A program made the translations under genes and the position numbers. Positions 34,175-46,443 of a stretch of 64,000 bases of DNA are shown here, piece after piece (the first letter of the stretch is position 1; the number at the start of each line of letters is the position of its first letter). This DNA is from Rhyacophila brunnea (Eukaryota > Arthropoda > Insecta > Trichoptera > Rhyacophilidae): contig JAGYXB010002034.1 of NCBI GenBank assembly GCA_022495005.1, positions 434,001 through 498,000 on the forward strand, in the 5' to 3' direction. Under the pieces are notes generated by a model that saw only the letters and a program-made list of their open reading frames with translations, did not search any database and had not been told where the DNA came from.

Positions 34175-36080
34175 GCTTCCCAACATAATTAAGAAGGTAG
34201 GTACCTTTTTAATTTAATAATTATAATATCTTTTATCACTTTCGTTTCACTATCTTGAAGCTCGATGATAATTTCTCTTTTAAAACAGCTTTCGATAATG
34301 TTACGACTATAAACTATACTAGCGTAAATCGAAAAAATGGCTAATCAAACATTAACTGTACTATAATATTGTAACCCATTTAAATGACTGTGCTATCCTC
34401 TTGAATATCATAATAAAATTCCGGCTCTACACATCCCTTACCAAAAATGTATTAAACAGTACTACTCAACACAGCAATAAAATAATAAGTAATAGAGACT
34501 TAGAAATTTATAATATTCAATATAATTAATGTACATATTTTTAAATCAGCTGAGTAAAGACCGTTTTGTGTAATTTATCCGAAATAAGCCTGATAAAACA
34601 AAACTAATAATAATTATTGTCCCACATTACAGTGAGAGTACGTGTGACCCGCGCACTATTATAGAATTTATAATCTGTTTCGTGTACTCCCGTCTTTGCC
34701 ACTAATTAATACGTGTCCTAATATTTGAAACTGCGACTTTGCAATACTACTTCCTCAAATAAAGCAAGGCGTTGATGGACAAAGTAGTTGATTGAGATTT
34801 TCCGCGAAGTAAATTTTCCTCGCGCGGCGCGGAGATCAGAACAGACAACCCTGTCGGATGTTGCCGTTCGGCGACGAACCTCTGGCCAGCGAATCGTCAC
34901 GCACTGATCTATGCCAATCCTCCTCCCACTTGACGGGCCGCTTACATGCTGCGGACGGGAGCGAACGTTATGCGGGCTGTTTTCCTTTGAATTATTTATT
35001 TCGAACGTGCAGCATCTCAGATGCATTTTATGTATGTGCAAGGAGTTATGCAAAATGTTATCGTTCTACTCCTACAAAAAATAAAATGTATTTATATTAT
35101 CTTAAGTAAGAAAATACCAACTCGATCAACAGTAATAATTATAAACAATATATACGTGTAAATTTTTTAACCGCATCACTAAATTCTCATTTTACAAAAA
35201 GTTTGTATAACACTCGAAAAGATTATAAAAATGTTCAGATATTAGTAGACGCGCTTCAAAAATATAAAATTACTTCAGAATTCAACGATTTAACTTAGTT
35301 AAAATCGTAAAATTGTCTTTTTGGAATTGTACTCAGAAGTCCTTCTATCATAGAATTTGTATCCAGTATGCATATCAACATTATCAACTATTATTAAATC
35401 GTATTGCTTCTTTTTGTAAAGATTTAGGATAAAAAATGGAAAATAATAAATACTTATTTTGGTGCCGTCTCCTATCAAAGATTGGCAACCAATTTGTAGT
35501 ACCTACACCTCCTTATCCTGGGCCTTGAACATTAGCCACGTCGCACACGCAAACTCGTCCGACTGCATGCCGTCGAATTTGTCGATGTGATTTTGTTAGT
35601 GTTCACAAAACACGTGTAATTTAATGTACCTTCGCGTACAGCTCGAATGCGACCTTTTTGTTTGAAAAAAACACCTGGTGTCGCAAGCAACAAATTTCAA
35701 CCGACATGGGGCGCAGGTACAATAATATCAAAATTTCACACAGGCACATGTGCAAGTGAATAACATGCGTTTTAATTTTACAAGAATGGTAAGCAAATTG
35801 CAAGACTTGTAGTGGTGGTACTTGTCAATTAGGCTGACACTACTCAATGGAACCTAAGATGCCTACTAGGTATATATATAATATGTATGATGAGTATTTG
35901 TTGCAGAAACTAAAGATATGATGTTATTCTTCATCGTCTACTTTCTCATGGCTGACGCAAGATAAAAATAGTCATTTGATTTCAATTTGTATTATAGATC
36001 GATAACACAGTAACGTCAAACACCGAGCGGTAATATTATACAGGTACGCAGTGTGTTAAGGTGGGTCGAATTTTCGGCAG
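34175..36080. other. No gene seen; CpG-rich patch at 34790-34990
   Basis: The GC rise at 34790-34990 has opposed open frames (34718-35053 minus, 34858-35109 plus) with no recognised domain. It may be an exon or 5' UTR. Elsewhere AT-rich. Confidence 0.35.
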
Positions 36081-36174
36081 TGCAGTGAACTCTCGCGTTC
36101 GGATAATCTCAAAAAAGACGTTTTTTTGTAAAGATTTTTTCATAGCGGGAGGAATCCCGTCTTTGCAGAATGAG
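36081..36174 (+). other. Possible 5' exon ending in a consensus donor
   Basis: A GC-richer stretch with GGCAGTGCAGTGAACTC ends in CAGAATGAG|GTAAGC, a consensus splice donor at 36175 just after an ATG. Equally, TTTGCAG before it looks like an acceptor. No protein can be read. Confidence 0.2.
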
Positions 36175-36250
36175 GTAAGCAACATATGACAAGGAATCCC
36201 CTGCAATGACTGAACCTATCATATTGCGTATGGCAAAATAATAAATAGGT

Positions 36251-36345
36251 ACATCGCCCGCGATGGTCAAGTGGTTAATTGCCCGATTCCGAGACAGTGG
36301 ATAGCGGGTTCAAATTTGACATTTCAATCTGCGTTTGGATCCTAA
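36251..36345 (+). mobile_element. tRNA-like SINE head fragment
   Basis: A box TGGTCAAGTGGTTAA and a decayed B box GGGTTCAAATTTG; the body of the main SINE family does not follow clearly. Confidence 0.45.
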
Positions 36346-36740
36346 TTATTATGATGATATTAAATAAAAAGGCCAACAACGATTTTACTTAGTTAAATAC
36401 AATCTGTTTGGTACGATACTATTTTAACATTCTCAGAAACTGAGAAACGGGCGCTTCCTTACGTCTTATTCATTAAGAACCAAAGGGGTCGTCGTGACAA
36501 CTAACTTTAAAAGAGTTGGGCGCAGTTTTCACATCGCAGGGCAAATGCCTACCTAATGCGCGAAAAAATATTCACACGTGAAACTGCTTTATATGCAAAG
36601 TCATGAGCACACGTAAGAAAAACTGCTGTCGTTTAATTAGAATTTTTATTAAGCCACAACGGGGACGTCATGTTTAACATAAGCCATATGATAGGAATTG
36701 CACTTATCTTCATGATCTTATTGTGCACGAATGGTATTAT

Positions 36741-36930
36741 TTTCAACAGTCCAGTGCGTACGGCATTGGGTTCTCATCCGGAGGCTCCGGGTTCGATTCC
36801 TAATGAGGTCACAAATCACAATACATTTAAGTGATTTGCTATTAAGATGTTTTAATTTTTTTCACTTCTATTACTACACTACACTACTATCATTGGGCCT
36901 CATGGCCTGTTGAAGTGTTAAAAAAAGAAT
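36741..36930 (+). mobile_element. tRNA-derived SINE of a second family
   Basis: A tRNA-like head with B box GGGTTCGATTCC is followed by AAGTGATTTGCTATTAAG, then GGGCCTCATGGCC and AAGTGTTAAAAAAAG. The body differs from the main family. A box weak; TSD not found. Confidence 0.55.
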
Positions 36931-39147
36931 AACATATTTTACAGAATATTCATAAGTACTTAGGTAACATAAAAATAATTCGATATAATCCAGTGATATC
37001 CAACTATTTTAGCACTAAAATTAAAAGCTACTTTGAACACCAAAAATCCAGTAGCTCATTACACACCCCTTAAAACAATACATCAAAGACACTAACAACT
37101 GAGCCAGCAGGTACGTACATAATAATATACCTGTTTAATTAATGAAACTGACAAAATTGCGCCGCAGGCGATATTTTACGTGTAAAATGTTTATGAGAAA
37201 ATTGAATGAAAATGACTAAATCTCAATCGGCAATTTATCGTCACTATTATTATAAGGCTTATTGGTATTTGTTTAAAACCCAGCGATACATTGAAATACA
37301 CACAAATATCTTGTGTAGGTACCCAACTACTGAAATTACTATACAGTTTAGAACGAGTTGAAAGAAAATGTGGCAATACGTTTGATACGAACATCCTTTG
37401 TTTACAAAGTTTTCCCGAATTTATCCTTAACTCTTAATTTTTGAGCTATTGGAACCACGACCCCCCATTATTGAACGATATGCCGCTGGTTAGAACCTCA
37501 CGTGTGCACCTATTTGACATTGTTTTAATAATTACAATATGCGCAGGGCCGCCGCGAGGGTTACAGCCGCCCCTGTCTAAAAATAATGATGCCTCAAGTT
37601 AGAAATTAATAGTCTACTAATAACGACCTTAAAGCTGATTTCACACGATCGAACATATTAATCAGGTACGTATTACGTGAATGAGGTTGCACAGAAACAC
37701 GTAGCTAAATGGCAATCGCTAATATTGAAGCCATTCTTTATTGAAGACGATAATTTATTGGTTTTGCCATGCGTGTGCATCGCAAACATGGCATGTTATA
37801 AGGGTGCAGTAGACATTTATCTACTTACGTGTCTACTTAGTCTTTTTAATACTGGCCACGTGACATTAAGTATGAATATCATTATTCATTTTTGAGAATC
37901 TCAATATACTAATACCCTATTTTTATGACGCCACCCATGTGGACGCTCCTCGCGCGTTGTCGGCAATAAAACCAATTCGTCGCACATTTGATTGACACTT
38001 ACTCCGGATTCATAAAGTTCATTCACCCTCATTTGAACGTTGAATATAGTTTTTGAATTCGGTTCCGAACTCCCTGTCCAACTAAGAAGACGTTCTCAAC
38101 TAAATACCTATCCGCACACGTACTGTGTAAACAAACATATATTATTATAATTATCTTGTATCTTCAATAAATCCGTTAGCATAATCAGTGTTCATCCTGA
38201 GGCAACCGAGGGGATAAACCCACCATAAAGATTTCACCCATCTCTCCTGTGATTCACTCCCGGATTCGTCCGGTGCCAAAGGGCGGTTTGTTAGTACCTA
38301 CCTACACGTCATAGGCCTCCCCAATTATTAATGTACCTAAACCTTTGGCATGTAACGATCTACAAAAAGAATATATAATTTTAGTATGTGGTCCACAGAC
38401 TTATACAATGTAAAAATGTATATTAAAATATATTTTACGCGAATTGATTGTTTGCCAATCACTCAAAACTCTCACACATAGAAAAAATTACGATCTAATT
38501 TGAAGCAACCGCAAGATGGGAACCCGTGATCCTGATCAAAATGCGAGCGTTCTATCCTCTCATTCGTAGAAAAGGGGAAATTTTATACGAATCATGTTTA
38601 ATTAAAATTCAAGATATTATGCACATTCTGCCGAACCGCGTGGCAGTGAACGATACTGAGGCCATTTCAAAAAAAGTATGTTTGGAAATGCCTTAATTTG
38701 AAATGATTTACGATTGCACAATAAATACCTGCATAATATTATTTTATAGTAATAATATATTATATCAGTCATTTTGGGTATGCGGAGAATCTACCGCATC
38801 TATGCACCGTACGCCAGTGCTAAAGATACTTTTTAGTAGTTTCACTTTCTTTTACGTAGACCTACGTATGTACTATAGTTTGACAATAATTATTAGAAAC
38901 CACGCCACTGTTAGTTTTAATGATCTCATAAATAATATTCTATATTTAATGAATCAGATGACGCCGTGAAAAGAAACCCCAAACGCATGGTTTCTTTTTT
39001 AACTTAACGAAGTAACCATCCGTTCGGCTAATTTTGCGCTATCGATCTAACTTTGAATTGTTATTTTTTTCATTAATTCCATAAATAACATTAAATTTAA
39101 TATTGTCTGAAAATTAAAGAGATAAAAATATTATTAATAATATAACA
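36931..39147. other. No gene seen
   Basis: AT-rich. CAGGGCCGCCGCGAGGG (about 37544) and CACGCCACTG (38896-38905) look like isolated hAT-type ends without partners. Frames at 37677-37895 and 38703-38969 show nothing recognisable. Confidence 0.45.
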
Positions 39148-39525
39148 CCCACGATGGCCGCGTGGCATAGTGTCGAGGGTCCCAGGTTCGAATCCTGGGT
39201 CTGGCAAGTACACATAGTGTTTTTCAATTTGTGTATGAGTCAAAGTGTGGACCTAATGCCTGGTCCACACCGGCAACAAGTCGCGCGACAACTCGTTAAA
39301 TTTTACGATAATTATCATAATTGCTTAAGAAATTTTACGATAATTATCATGCTTATCGTAAAATTTAACGAGTTGTCGCGCGACTTGTTTTCGGTGTGGA
39401 CCCGGCATAATAGGTTGAGCAAGTGGCTGACATCCATTTCTCGTAAAAATAAAATCTGTTAATACAAACCTCCACTCTGTGGAGGACCATATGATCCTAT
39501 TAGGATCGGACAGGCTCAAAAAAAA
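39148..39525 (+). mobile_element. tRNA-derived SINE interrupted by a Harbinger-like MITE
   Basis: The head CACGATGGCCGCGTGG has a B box GGTTCGAATCC, followed by GTCTGGCAAGTACACATA, GTGTGGACCTAA and then the insertion. The SINE resumes with TAGGTTGAGCAAGTGGCTGA, CTCTGTGGAGGACCATATG and ATCGGACAGGCTCAAAAAAA. Apart from the insertion it is the most complete copy in the window. Confidence 0.85.
39254..39410. mobile_element. Harbinger-like foldback MITE with TAA duplication
   Basis: The element 39257-39407 (151 bp) starts TGCCTGGTCCACACC and ends GGTGTGGACCCGGCA. The arms pair over about 55 bp (GTCGCGCGACAACTCG, TTAAATTTTACGATAA). TAA lies on both sides (39254-39256, 39408-39410). Comparison with uninterrupted SINEs (GGACCTAATAGGTTG) shows that one TAA was duplicated. 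TWA trinucleotide duplication is the PIF/Harbinger hallmark. Confidence 0.88.
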
Positions 39526-41230
39526 TATATATATATATTTAATATCCCACACAATTGCTGCACATGCAGAGAAAACAGAATGAAAAAAATCTAATTGTTG
39601 TGAACGATGAGTCAAAGTTACCCACTCATGATTGTATAATATACCTATACCTAACTTAAAATAAAATTTATTAATAATAATATGTAGAACTAATTTGTTT
39701 TTAAACAAATGAAACTATTCAAAAATCGAACAGCTATTTTATATTTTATACTATTTATGTCATTTGAAATTATCGTTTGTCTATGGGAAAAATAAAAATA
39801 AATTGTTAGCTGAAAAGTCATATAAAAAACACTGTTAAAATAATAATATGACATCTGGGATGAAGTTTTTCACTGCATATTTATCCACTTTATTTTTAAA
39901 GCCACAGACACATTAATCACTGCAATTTCCTTTTTGTAAATTTTCCACAAATTTATAATCACTTGTTTTGCTTTTGTTCACACTTGTGTTAATTAAAAAC
40001 ACATTAAATGCGTCCGATTGCGCAATTAAATGATTTTCGGGACGTTTATCTTCGTTTTATGATCACTAAATATAATTTGCGAGACAGAAAATTATTTGCC
40101 GATCATCGGTTATTGTCTATTACAATATTTCATAACAGCGAATTCCGCCGAGGTACGGTTCATACTATGCTAGCTAGAGTTACCAGTTAGATCACTGTAC
40201 AATAATTATTACGTCACACCATAAGTTGAATGACTTCGCGAGCAAAATGAAGCTATACCAACCTACCCACATCGCGATAATAAACGAGAGAGAACTAGCA
40301 AACCAAAAGGGAAACAAATTTTCGCAAAACGTACCGCCAAAATGCAGAGACACACCAATAGCTTACGTCAAATATAGAAACTAAAACGGTATTCTCAATT
40401 TACACCACGCGAAAATGTAGCTAATTTCGTTTATACCGTCCAAAACTGGCATAAAAATAACAAATGAAACGTAGCGCTAAAAATTATAAACGTCAAACTC
40501 CGCTTGTAATGTAAAAATATTATTCTGACAGCTTACAATATTTTTGAATTTAGAATAAAATTATTTTATGAGTGTTGTCATTTCGATTAATTTTATGGTT
40601 ATTATTTTAATAGTAAACACGAAAACTTCTTTGTACCGAACATAGAGCACGATATATTCATCTTTTATGGCCATAAAACCACAAATAACCGACGAAATAA
40701 CTTCGATATAATCACCGCAGAACAGCTATATAACACAAACGTCAAGTTGTACAGTGGAAAACATCGCGAATATAATATGCAAGTTTGGAAAAGATTCCGG
40801 ACCGGCGGACTTTCGTCGCGAAGTGTCGATAGACATTATTACATGAACGAAAAAAAAACAATAATATTCGGCCGCGATGTCATTAACCTTTCAGATATAA
40901 GCACGCGGTAACTCAAAAATCATCGGAGACCGATTGTAGTAGGTAGGCACTGCAGAAAAAGATGTAACCAGGGCTGTCAAGATATTATATTTTTTATTTA
41001 TTATTCGCAATATAGGTGTTTTATTATTTAAGCACTTTTTTAACACATAACATTTTTTTTGTGACCGCCTTTTAAATATTTGCAATGTCATTAATACTTT
41101 TTACATTTATTATGTAGGTGGAGAATTAAATTTAGTTTGCCAGTTTTGGATACGGAAGTTATAGAAATTAATAAAAAGATTTATGTTTGTAATTTGAAAG
41201 TAGTGTTGGTAATTTTATCAGCATGTACCT
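39526..41230. other. No gene seen
   Basis: AT-rich, with a (TA)n run at about 39525-39540. No convincing ORF. Confidence 0.45.
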
Positions 41231-41560
41231 ATGTTAGGTATAATGACGTCCGCGCAATGTTGTTTTATCGGGTGCCACGACTGGCGTGCAATGTTGTTTG
41301 TTGTCAGGCGAGTCGATTTTCGACCGGTATCCAAGATGGCCGCCGCGCGGGATGACAGGAGGCGAGCCGGAAAGCGCGGGAATGAACGGCGATTTCCCGT
41401 GATTTCGCGTTTTTCGTCGCTTTTCGGTGCGAAATTCGGGGAGATATTTACGCGGCGAAAGGAATCCGTGCGCACGGCTGCGACCCGCGGAACGCCAGCG
41501 CACAACTAGGAAGTGAAAAGCCGTAGGATATAGCGTCGTGCACGAGTGTATAGGTACCCA
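41231..41560 (+). promoter_or_regulatory. CpG-rich block with YY1/Pho-like site and short ORF
   Basis: A strong CpG rise. CCAAGATGGCCGCC (about 41332-41345) resembles YY1/Pleiohomeotic sites that often overlap an initiator ATG. From that ATG (41336) a frame runs to 41509 (57 codons) and is Arg-rich, so it may be compositional. Other frames are open on both strands, as expected for GC-rich DNA. Likely a host promoter or first exon; product unknown. Confidence 0.35.
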
Positions 41561-42110
41561 GCGCTTCCGAACTGTCGGCTCGCGATACTTTCGGACACTT
41601 TAATGATGTTAACTGTCAATTATTATTGTTGGACACCCATTTATATTAAATAGGTAATTAAAATAAAACAAAATAATATAGTTACCTACATAATTTAACA
41701 ATCATGACTGAATTCGGTTATAGGTTGTCAACTAATAAGGCCGATTTTATCGTTTCGACAGATTTTAAAAGATTCAAATAGGTAGGTGACCTAATTTATT
41801 CTAAATAATATTATAAAATAAAATTAAGTAGGTAGATACTTAAAATTATCAGTAACCAACATTGAACATAATATTTTAAAGCTATTTATCTGCATAATAA
41901 ATACGTAATACTTACCTAGTTAGTAAAAGTATTTTTAAAGCCTATTGAAAAATAGTCATTATTTTCAGTGATTTCCACGTTGTTAGTGTGAGTAACGTAC
42001 TTCTTGATAATGTATGATATGCAGAAGAAATACGTGTTTTATAAATAAATTAGTTTTTGGTATTAAAATATAATACATTTAAGTATAATTAATTCAGAAG
42101 CTTCACGTGA
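41561..42110. other. No gene seen
   Basis: AT-rich; nothing recognised. Confidence 0.5.
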
Positions 42111-42335
42111 CTGGTAATAAGATCATATGGACCTCTAAAGAGCGGCGGAGGAGATTAAGAGATTTTTTGTTTTCTACGAGAAATGGATGTTAGCCACTTT
42201 CTCAACCTATTAGGTCCATTCTATGGGTCCAAGCACACAATGAAAAACAACAAGTGAATTTTCCAGAACCATATTTCAAAACCGGGAGCTACCACATTAT
42301 AAGCCCAACGCGTAACCGCTCGGCCATTGTGGGCG
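42111..42335 (-). mobile_element. tRNA-derived SINE, minus strand
   Basis: Reads inverted: the head with the A box region CCGAGCGGTTACGCG is at the right edge (CGCGTAACCGCTCGG on plus). The body AATGGACCTAATAGGTTGAG, GCTAACATCCATTTCTCG and ATATGATC runs to the left edge. The B box is decayed. Confidence 0.75.
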
Positions 42336-42404
42336 TATTATATCACGGAATTTTTAATAATTAGTAGTTATTTATACGTATGGCGGTATCCGGGTAATTG
42401 ACTG

Positions 42405-42580
42405 AAGAGGTCATCCATAAATTACGTAAGACGATTTTCATAACATTTGACCCCCCCCCCCCCATACTTCGTCACAAAATCTTTTGTCTAAATTACGTCA
42501 TAATTTTGGTTACCTCTTTATTATCGTGGTATTATATTAGAACCCCTCCCCCCTTTAAGGTGCGAGGTCATAATAGTGAT
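42405..42580. mobile_element. Partial element with GGTCATCCATAAATTACGTA end
   Basis: Begins AGGTCATCCATAAATTACGT (about 42407), a word I associate with short terminal inverted repeat elements widespread in arthropods. It is followed by a 13-base C run (42451-42463), then TTACGTCATAATTTTGG and CCCCTCCCCCCTTT. The opposite end is not clear. Confidence 0.4.
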
Positions 42581-42599
42581 GGCCACCAAGCGAATGTCC

Positions 42600-44171
42600 A
42601 TTTGGCATAAAAAGGGTAAAGGTTTGGAGCCGCTGCGGTAAAATAACGCGAGATATATGTAGTGCGGTTGATAAAAGTACAGCGCTGCCTTTCAGCCGCA
42701 ACTTTGTAAAACAATCATGTTGATCAGGATTTTTTCCCACCTATTATAATAATTGAGAAACTATATTCATTATGTTTAATATATCTAGAGAAATGTGTAC
42801 AATTCATAGAAAAAATGTTATTTATCTTTTCTTTTGTAGCGTTCATTCGTTAAAAAATGTCCAACATGCTGATTCGCGTTTTATAGAAGTACCGGCGATC
42901 GCCATATCTTCAATACTAGGGCATAGTGCATCTGTGTGCGTGATAAAACGAATGTATAGGTGAAAGTAAGGTGGTTCTAATGAATACTTTTTAATAATGC
43001 ACTTGGTATTTTACTGGACATAGACAATTCGCAAAATCTAATGTTACTTCTTATTTGCCATAAACCATATTTTTGTGTGAATGAAATTTTATTTAAAAAC
43101 TTGCAGTTTGTTCTCTGCAGTGGACAAAGTGTATTGATAAATTTAAACATTAAATTTAATCATTCAGAGAAGTAATAATATATAATATACATTAAGGCGT
43201 CATGAAATTAAGGGCTAATACATTTATATGCCGTGTGTGGCATTCCAACGTGACAGAAGTAAAACTTAATAATGAACGAATATACATAATGAACCGTTTG
43301 AAATATATTAAAATACGAAGAAAATTTAAAGGTTACCTAGCCTAAGCTTTAAATTTCGAGTTAAAATATTATTGCTTGATTATTTCAAATACAATGCGGT
43401 AACCTGTTCGTAGTAAATGCAGATTTTCGACTGTATATTTCGGTCAAACAATTAACATGCTACCATGTATTTCAATATGAAACAATCATCAATGTCTACA
43501 AACTTTTTACATATTGCCCTCTAAGTATGAGCAATGACTAGTACTACAATAGAAATTTACAGTTTCGTATCACTGCCTGGCTATAGTGGGCCTTTTATTC
43601 GCTCAAATTTATTTGGAAAATAGGAAATGTAACATGGATAATGTCACAGATATCCATCATACCAAGTGTCCAAATTTAGACACTATTCATAGTTACCGGA
43701 GTGAAGTATATCGCAAGTAACCCAAATATATTTGTGGGAACCTTTTGAATAATTACATATATCGCAAAATTGTTGCAATTTGCAATGCTATAATTAGTTG
43801 TTACTTTTACACCGATAGCTTATCAGTCAAAGACATTGAATTATTTATAATGCTTTTTTTTGCGAATGGATTATTATTCTTATTACATTATTAAAATGAT
43901 AAGATAGCAGCGGTAAAAAACGATTACAGATTTAACATGACAGTTAATTAAATCAAATGCATGACAATTATTTTTATTTAAACTTTATTGAAATAAAGAT
44001 CATTGATGTGAGATAAATCAACATAAAAAGGTAGCACCAGGGACGCCACATCGTTATAATATACAATCTGTACAGCACAAACGGGCTGCGGGACAAATAA
44101 GGGGGGATGTAGTAGGCTGCTTCTTGAATTTGTCTCGCTGCACTAGCTGTCTATTGATACAGCAGAATTCA
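42600..44171. other. No gene seen
   Basis: AT-rich; nothing recognised. Confidence 0.5.
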
Positions 44172-44346
44172 TGAATGGATTCGAACCTGGGTCTGGCAAG
44201 TACACATATTGTTTATCAATTTGTGTAAGAGTCGGAGTATGGACCTAATAGTTTGAGCAGGTGGCTAACATCCATTTCTCGTAAAAACAAATCTGTTAAT
44301 ACAACCTCCGCTCTGTGAAGGTCCATATTAGGATCGAACATGGTGA
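44172..44346 (+). mobile_element. tRNA-derived SINE, 5'-truncated
   Basis: Starts within the B-box region (GGATTCGAACCTGG) and continues with TCTGGCAAGTACACATA, GGACCTAATAGTTTGAGC, ACATCCATTTCTCG and TTAGGATCGAACATGGTGAA. Confidence 0.75.
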
Positions 44347-45083
44347 AGTAGTGGTAATAGTATTCCTGAGTGATTCATTCGTGATAATTAAAGAAATGAA
44401 TGATGAAAAATATGACGCCATTCTGAATATGTACAAAATTTTAAATTATTGAAATGCGAAATGTTATTGATTCGTAATTTACAATTAATATTATTTGCGT
44501 ATTGGATAAAGTAACGAATGGTGATCTGCATTGGCCTGCGTTAGATTAGATGCTCATATATTTTACTGAAATTGAAGTTACACAAAACACCTGCACACAT
44601 TTGACTTATAATAATTAACAGTAAACTGATTAGTCACAGGTTTTTTGTCCAATATCAGTCAACGCACACGTATCGAATGTCTGAGCGCGTGAAGTCATCT
44701 GTAAATGTGTAAGATTAATTTTTTTAATACTTAGGAAGTAGTTTTAAACTTAGGGCGATTTTTTTTCGCACATATGCGGCTGCCCTGTTTAAGATTATCA
44801 GTTTTGAAATCAATTTCTGTTGACTGACTAAAATATACATTTATTTTTAATTTGCTCGCAATGCAGGTCTATATAGACGCTTTAAACGGCGTAAACCCTC
44901 CGGATTATTAAGAAACACAAAATCTCGCATATATAAAACATTATTGAGACCAGTATTGTACTACAGTTCCGAGACGTGTAAATTAACCGTCAGTGATCGA
45001 TTTCTAGAAGCAAAATGAGATAGTCACGTGCTCATACATACAGAACTGTAAAAATACTAATTTAGGTATTTAATTAACTAAGT
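44347..45083. other. No gene seen
   Basis: AT-rich; nothing recognised. Confidence 0.5.
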
Positions 45084-45665
45084 GTTTTTTTTATTCAACG
45101 AATAATTGACAAGATTTAAGAATGTAACATTCTAATTATTGAATATATTACATAATTTCGAAAACACTTCTGAGAAAATATATTATAACGGTACTGTTCG
45201 GTTAAATCGGATACAGCGGAAAACGCATTTTGAAAATAGCCGATAAACTGGATTATTTGTTAGGTTAACCTAACCAAACCAAACCTAACCTAACCTAACC
45301 TAACCTAACCCAACCTAACCTAACCTAAACTAACCCAAACTAACAAATAATCCAGCTTATCGGCTATTTTCAAAATGCGTTTTCCGCTGTATCCGCTTTA
45401 ACCGAACAGTACCATTATAACCAATAGAAAAATATTTTTGAAAAATAGCAATTTTGAAAATCGCTTTAGTGTATTATAAGAGTCATTAGTTAAAATTTGT
45501 CGCAATTAAGTATGATGCCTTTAGCATTGTGGTCAATGTGCACGGGTGTGAAACCCAAGAGATGCAGGTTCGATAATTCTCCTTACTTTTTGCAAAAAGA
45601 TTTTTTCTATTGGTTATACCTAATACATTTTCTCAGAAGTGTTTTCAAAATGATGTGTGTTCACT
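45084..45665. mobile_element. tRNA-like foldback element hosting a nested MITE
   Basis: The left arm begins TTATTCAACGAATAATTGAC. The core (about 45520-45580) is tRNA-like on plus, with A box TTAGCATTGTGGTC and B-box-like GGTTCGATAAT. The right arm ends TTCTCAGAAGTGTTTTC. Related to 4474-4985, where the core lies on the opposite strand. A 224-bp element is nested in the left arm. Confidence 0.7.
45182..45421. mobile_element. MITE with internal (CCTAA)n telomere-type repeats
   Basis: The element 45190-45413 (224 bp) starts GGTACTGTTCGG and ends CCGAACAGTACC. The arms pair over about 74 bp with two mismatches. The flanking 8-bp duplication ATTATAAC is perfect (45182-45189, 45414-45421). The centre (about 45265-45350) is (CCTAA)n with variants CCCAA and CTAAA, the insect telomere motif TTAGG read in complement. 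A related half copy is at 56677-56735. Confidence 0.9.
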
Positions 45666-46443
45666 TCACTAATTACTAATTTATTGAATGTGCATTTAGG
45701 AAATTATTGACAATTTAAGATACCTTTAAAATCAAGCTACTTTATCGAAGAAAGTATTTATAAATATGTATATAAGTTCTAGTCGTGCCTAAAAATAACA
45801 AAAAAAATATATAATATATTATGTCCACGCTATTCTGAGATAGTCTGAGTATGCATACTCACAGATTTAATAAAACATAACACCGTTAAGCTAATAATTA
45901 TCTCTGAAACATTATTTTAATCTATAAATATGTGTAACGTTGTCAGTAATACTTGAACATCCTTCAGTTTATATGTATAAAAGAACAGGTACATTGAACG
46001 TAATATAAAGCACGTGGCGCAAATTGGAAACACGTCCTTTCACAATCGCATAGCGTCCTTTCGCACAATCTCTTCTTTCGCCAAATGAAAAGCCGCCCGA
46101 CGAGGAAATAACGGACGTCGAAATCATAAAACTCCTTTTCTTTGACGCTAAGCAAGAGTGAGCCATTACGAACACTTTCTTTTGTCTTCTTTTTCCCTTT
46201 TAGTGTATGGTTTATCGGTATAGTTTATATTACACTAGTGTATTGGACAGAATCACGTTTTCGACATAATAATATAGGTACATAAATCCTCTCTGCAACC
46301 CCTTACTACATAATGTATACAAAGATTGAACTTGCGACTGTCACTATGCAAAACATATCCGTATTCCGCAAGGCCTGTAAAAAAATACTGTCAAAGTCAT
46401 GAACTGAAATACTTGAATACCTATTTATTTCACTATAATGTAG
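45666..46443. other. No gene seen
   Basis: AT-rich; overlapping minus frames at 45964-46175 have no recognised domain. Confidence 0.45.

Noticed and set aside
38769..38905. hAT element ending CACGCCACTG
   Set aside because: No matching CAGTGGCGTG start or 8-bp duplication could be found to the left.
39148..39240. tRNA gene on the plus strand
   Set aside because: The B box is perfect but the head is followed by the common SINE body shared by about a dozen loci.
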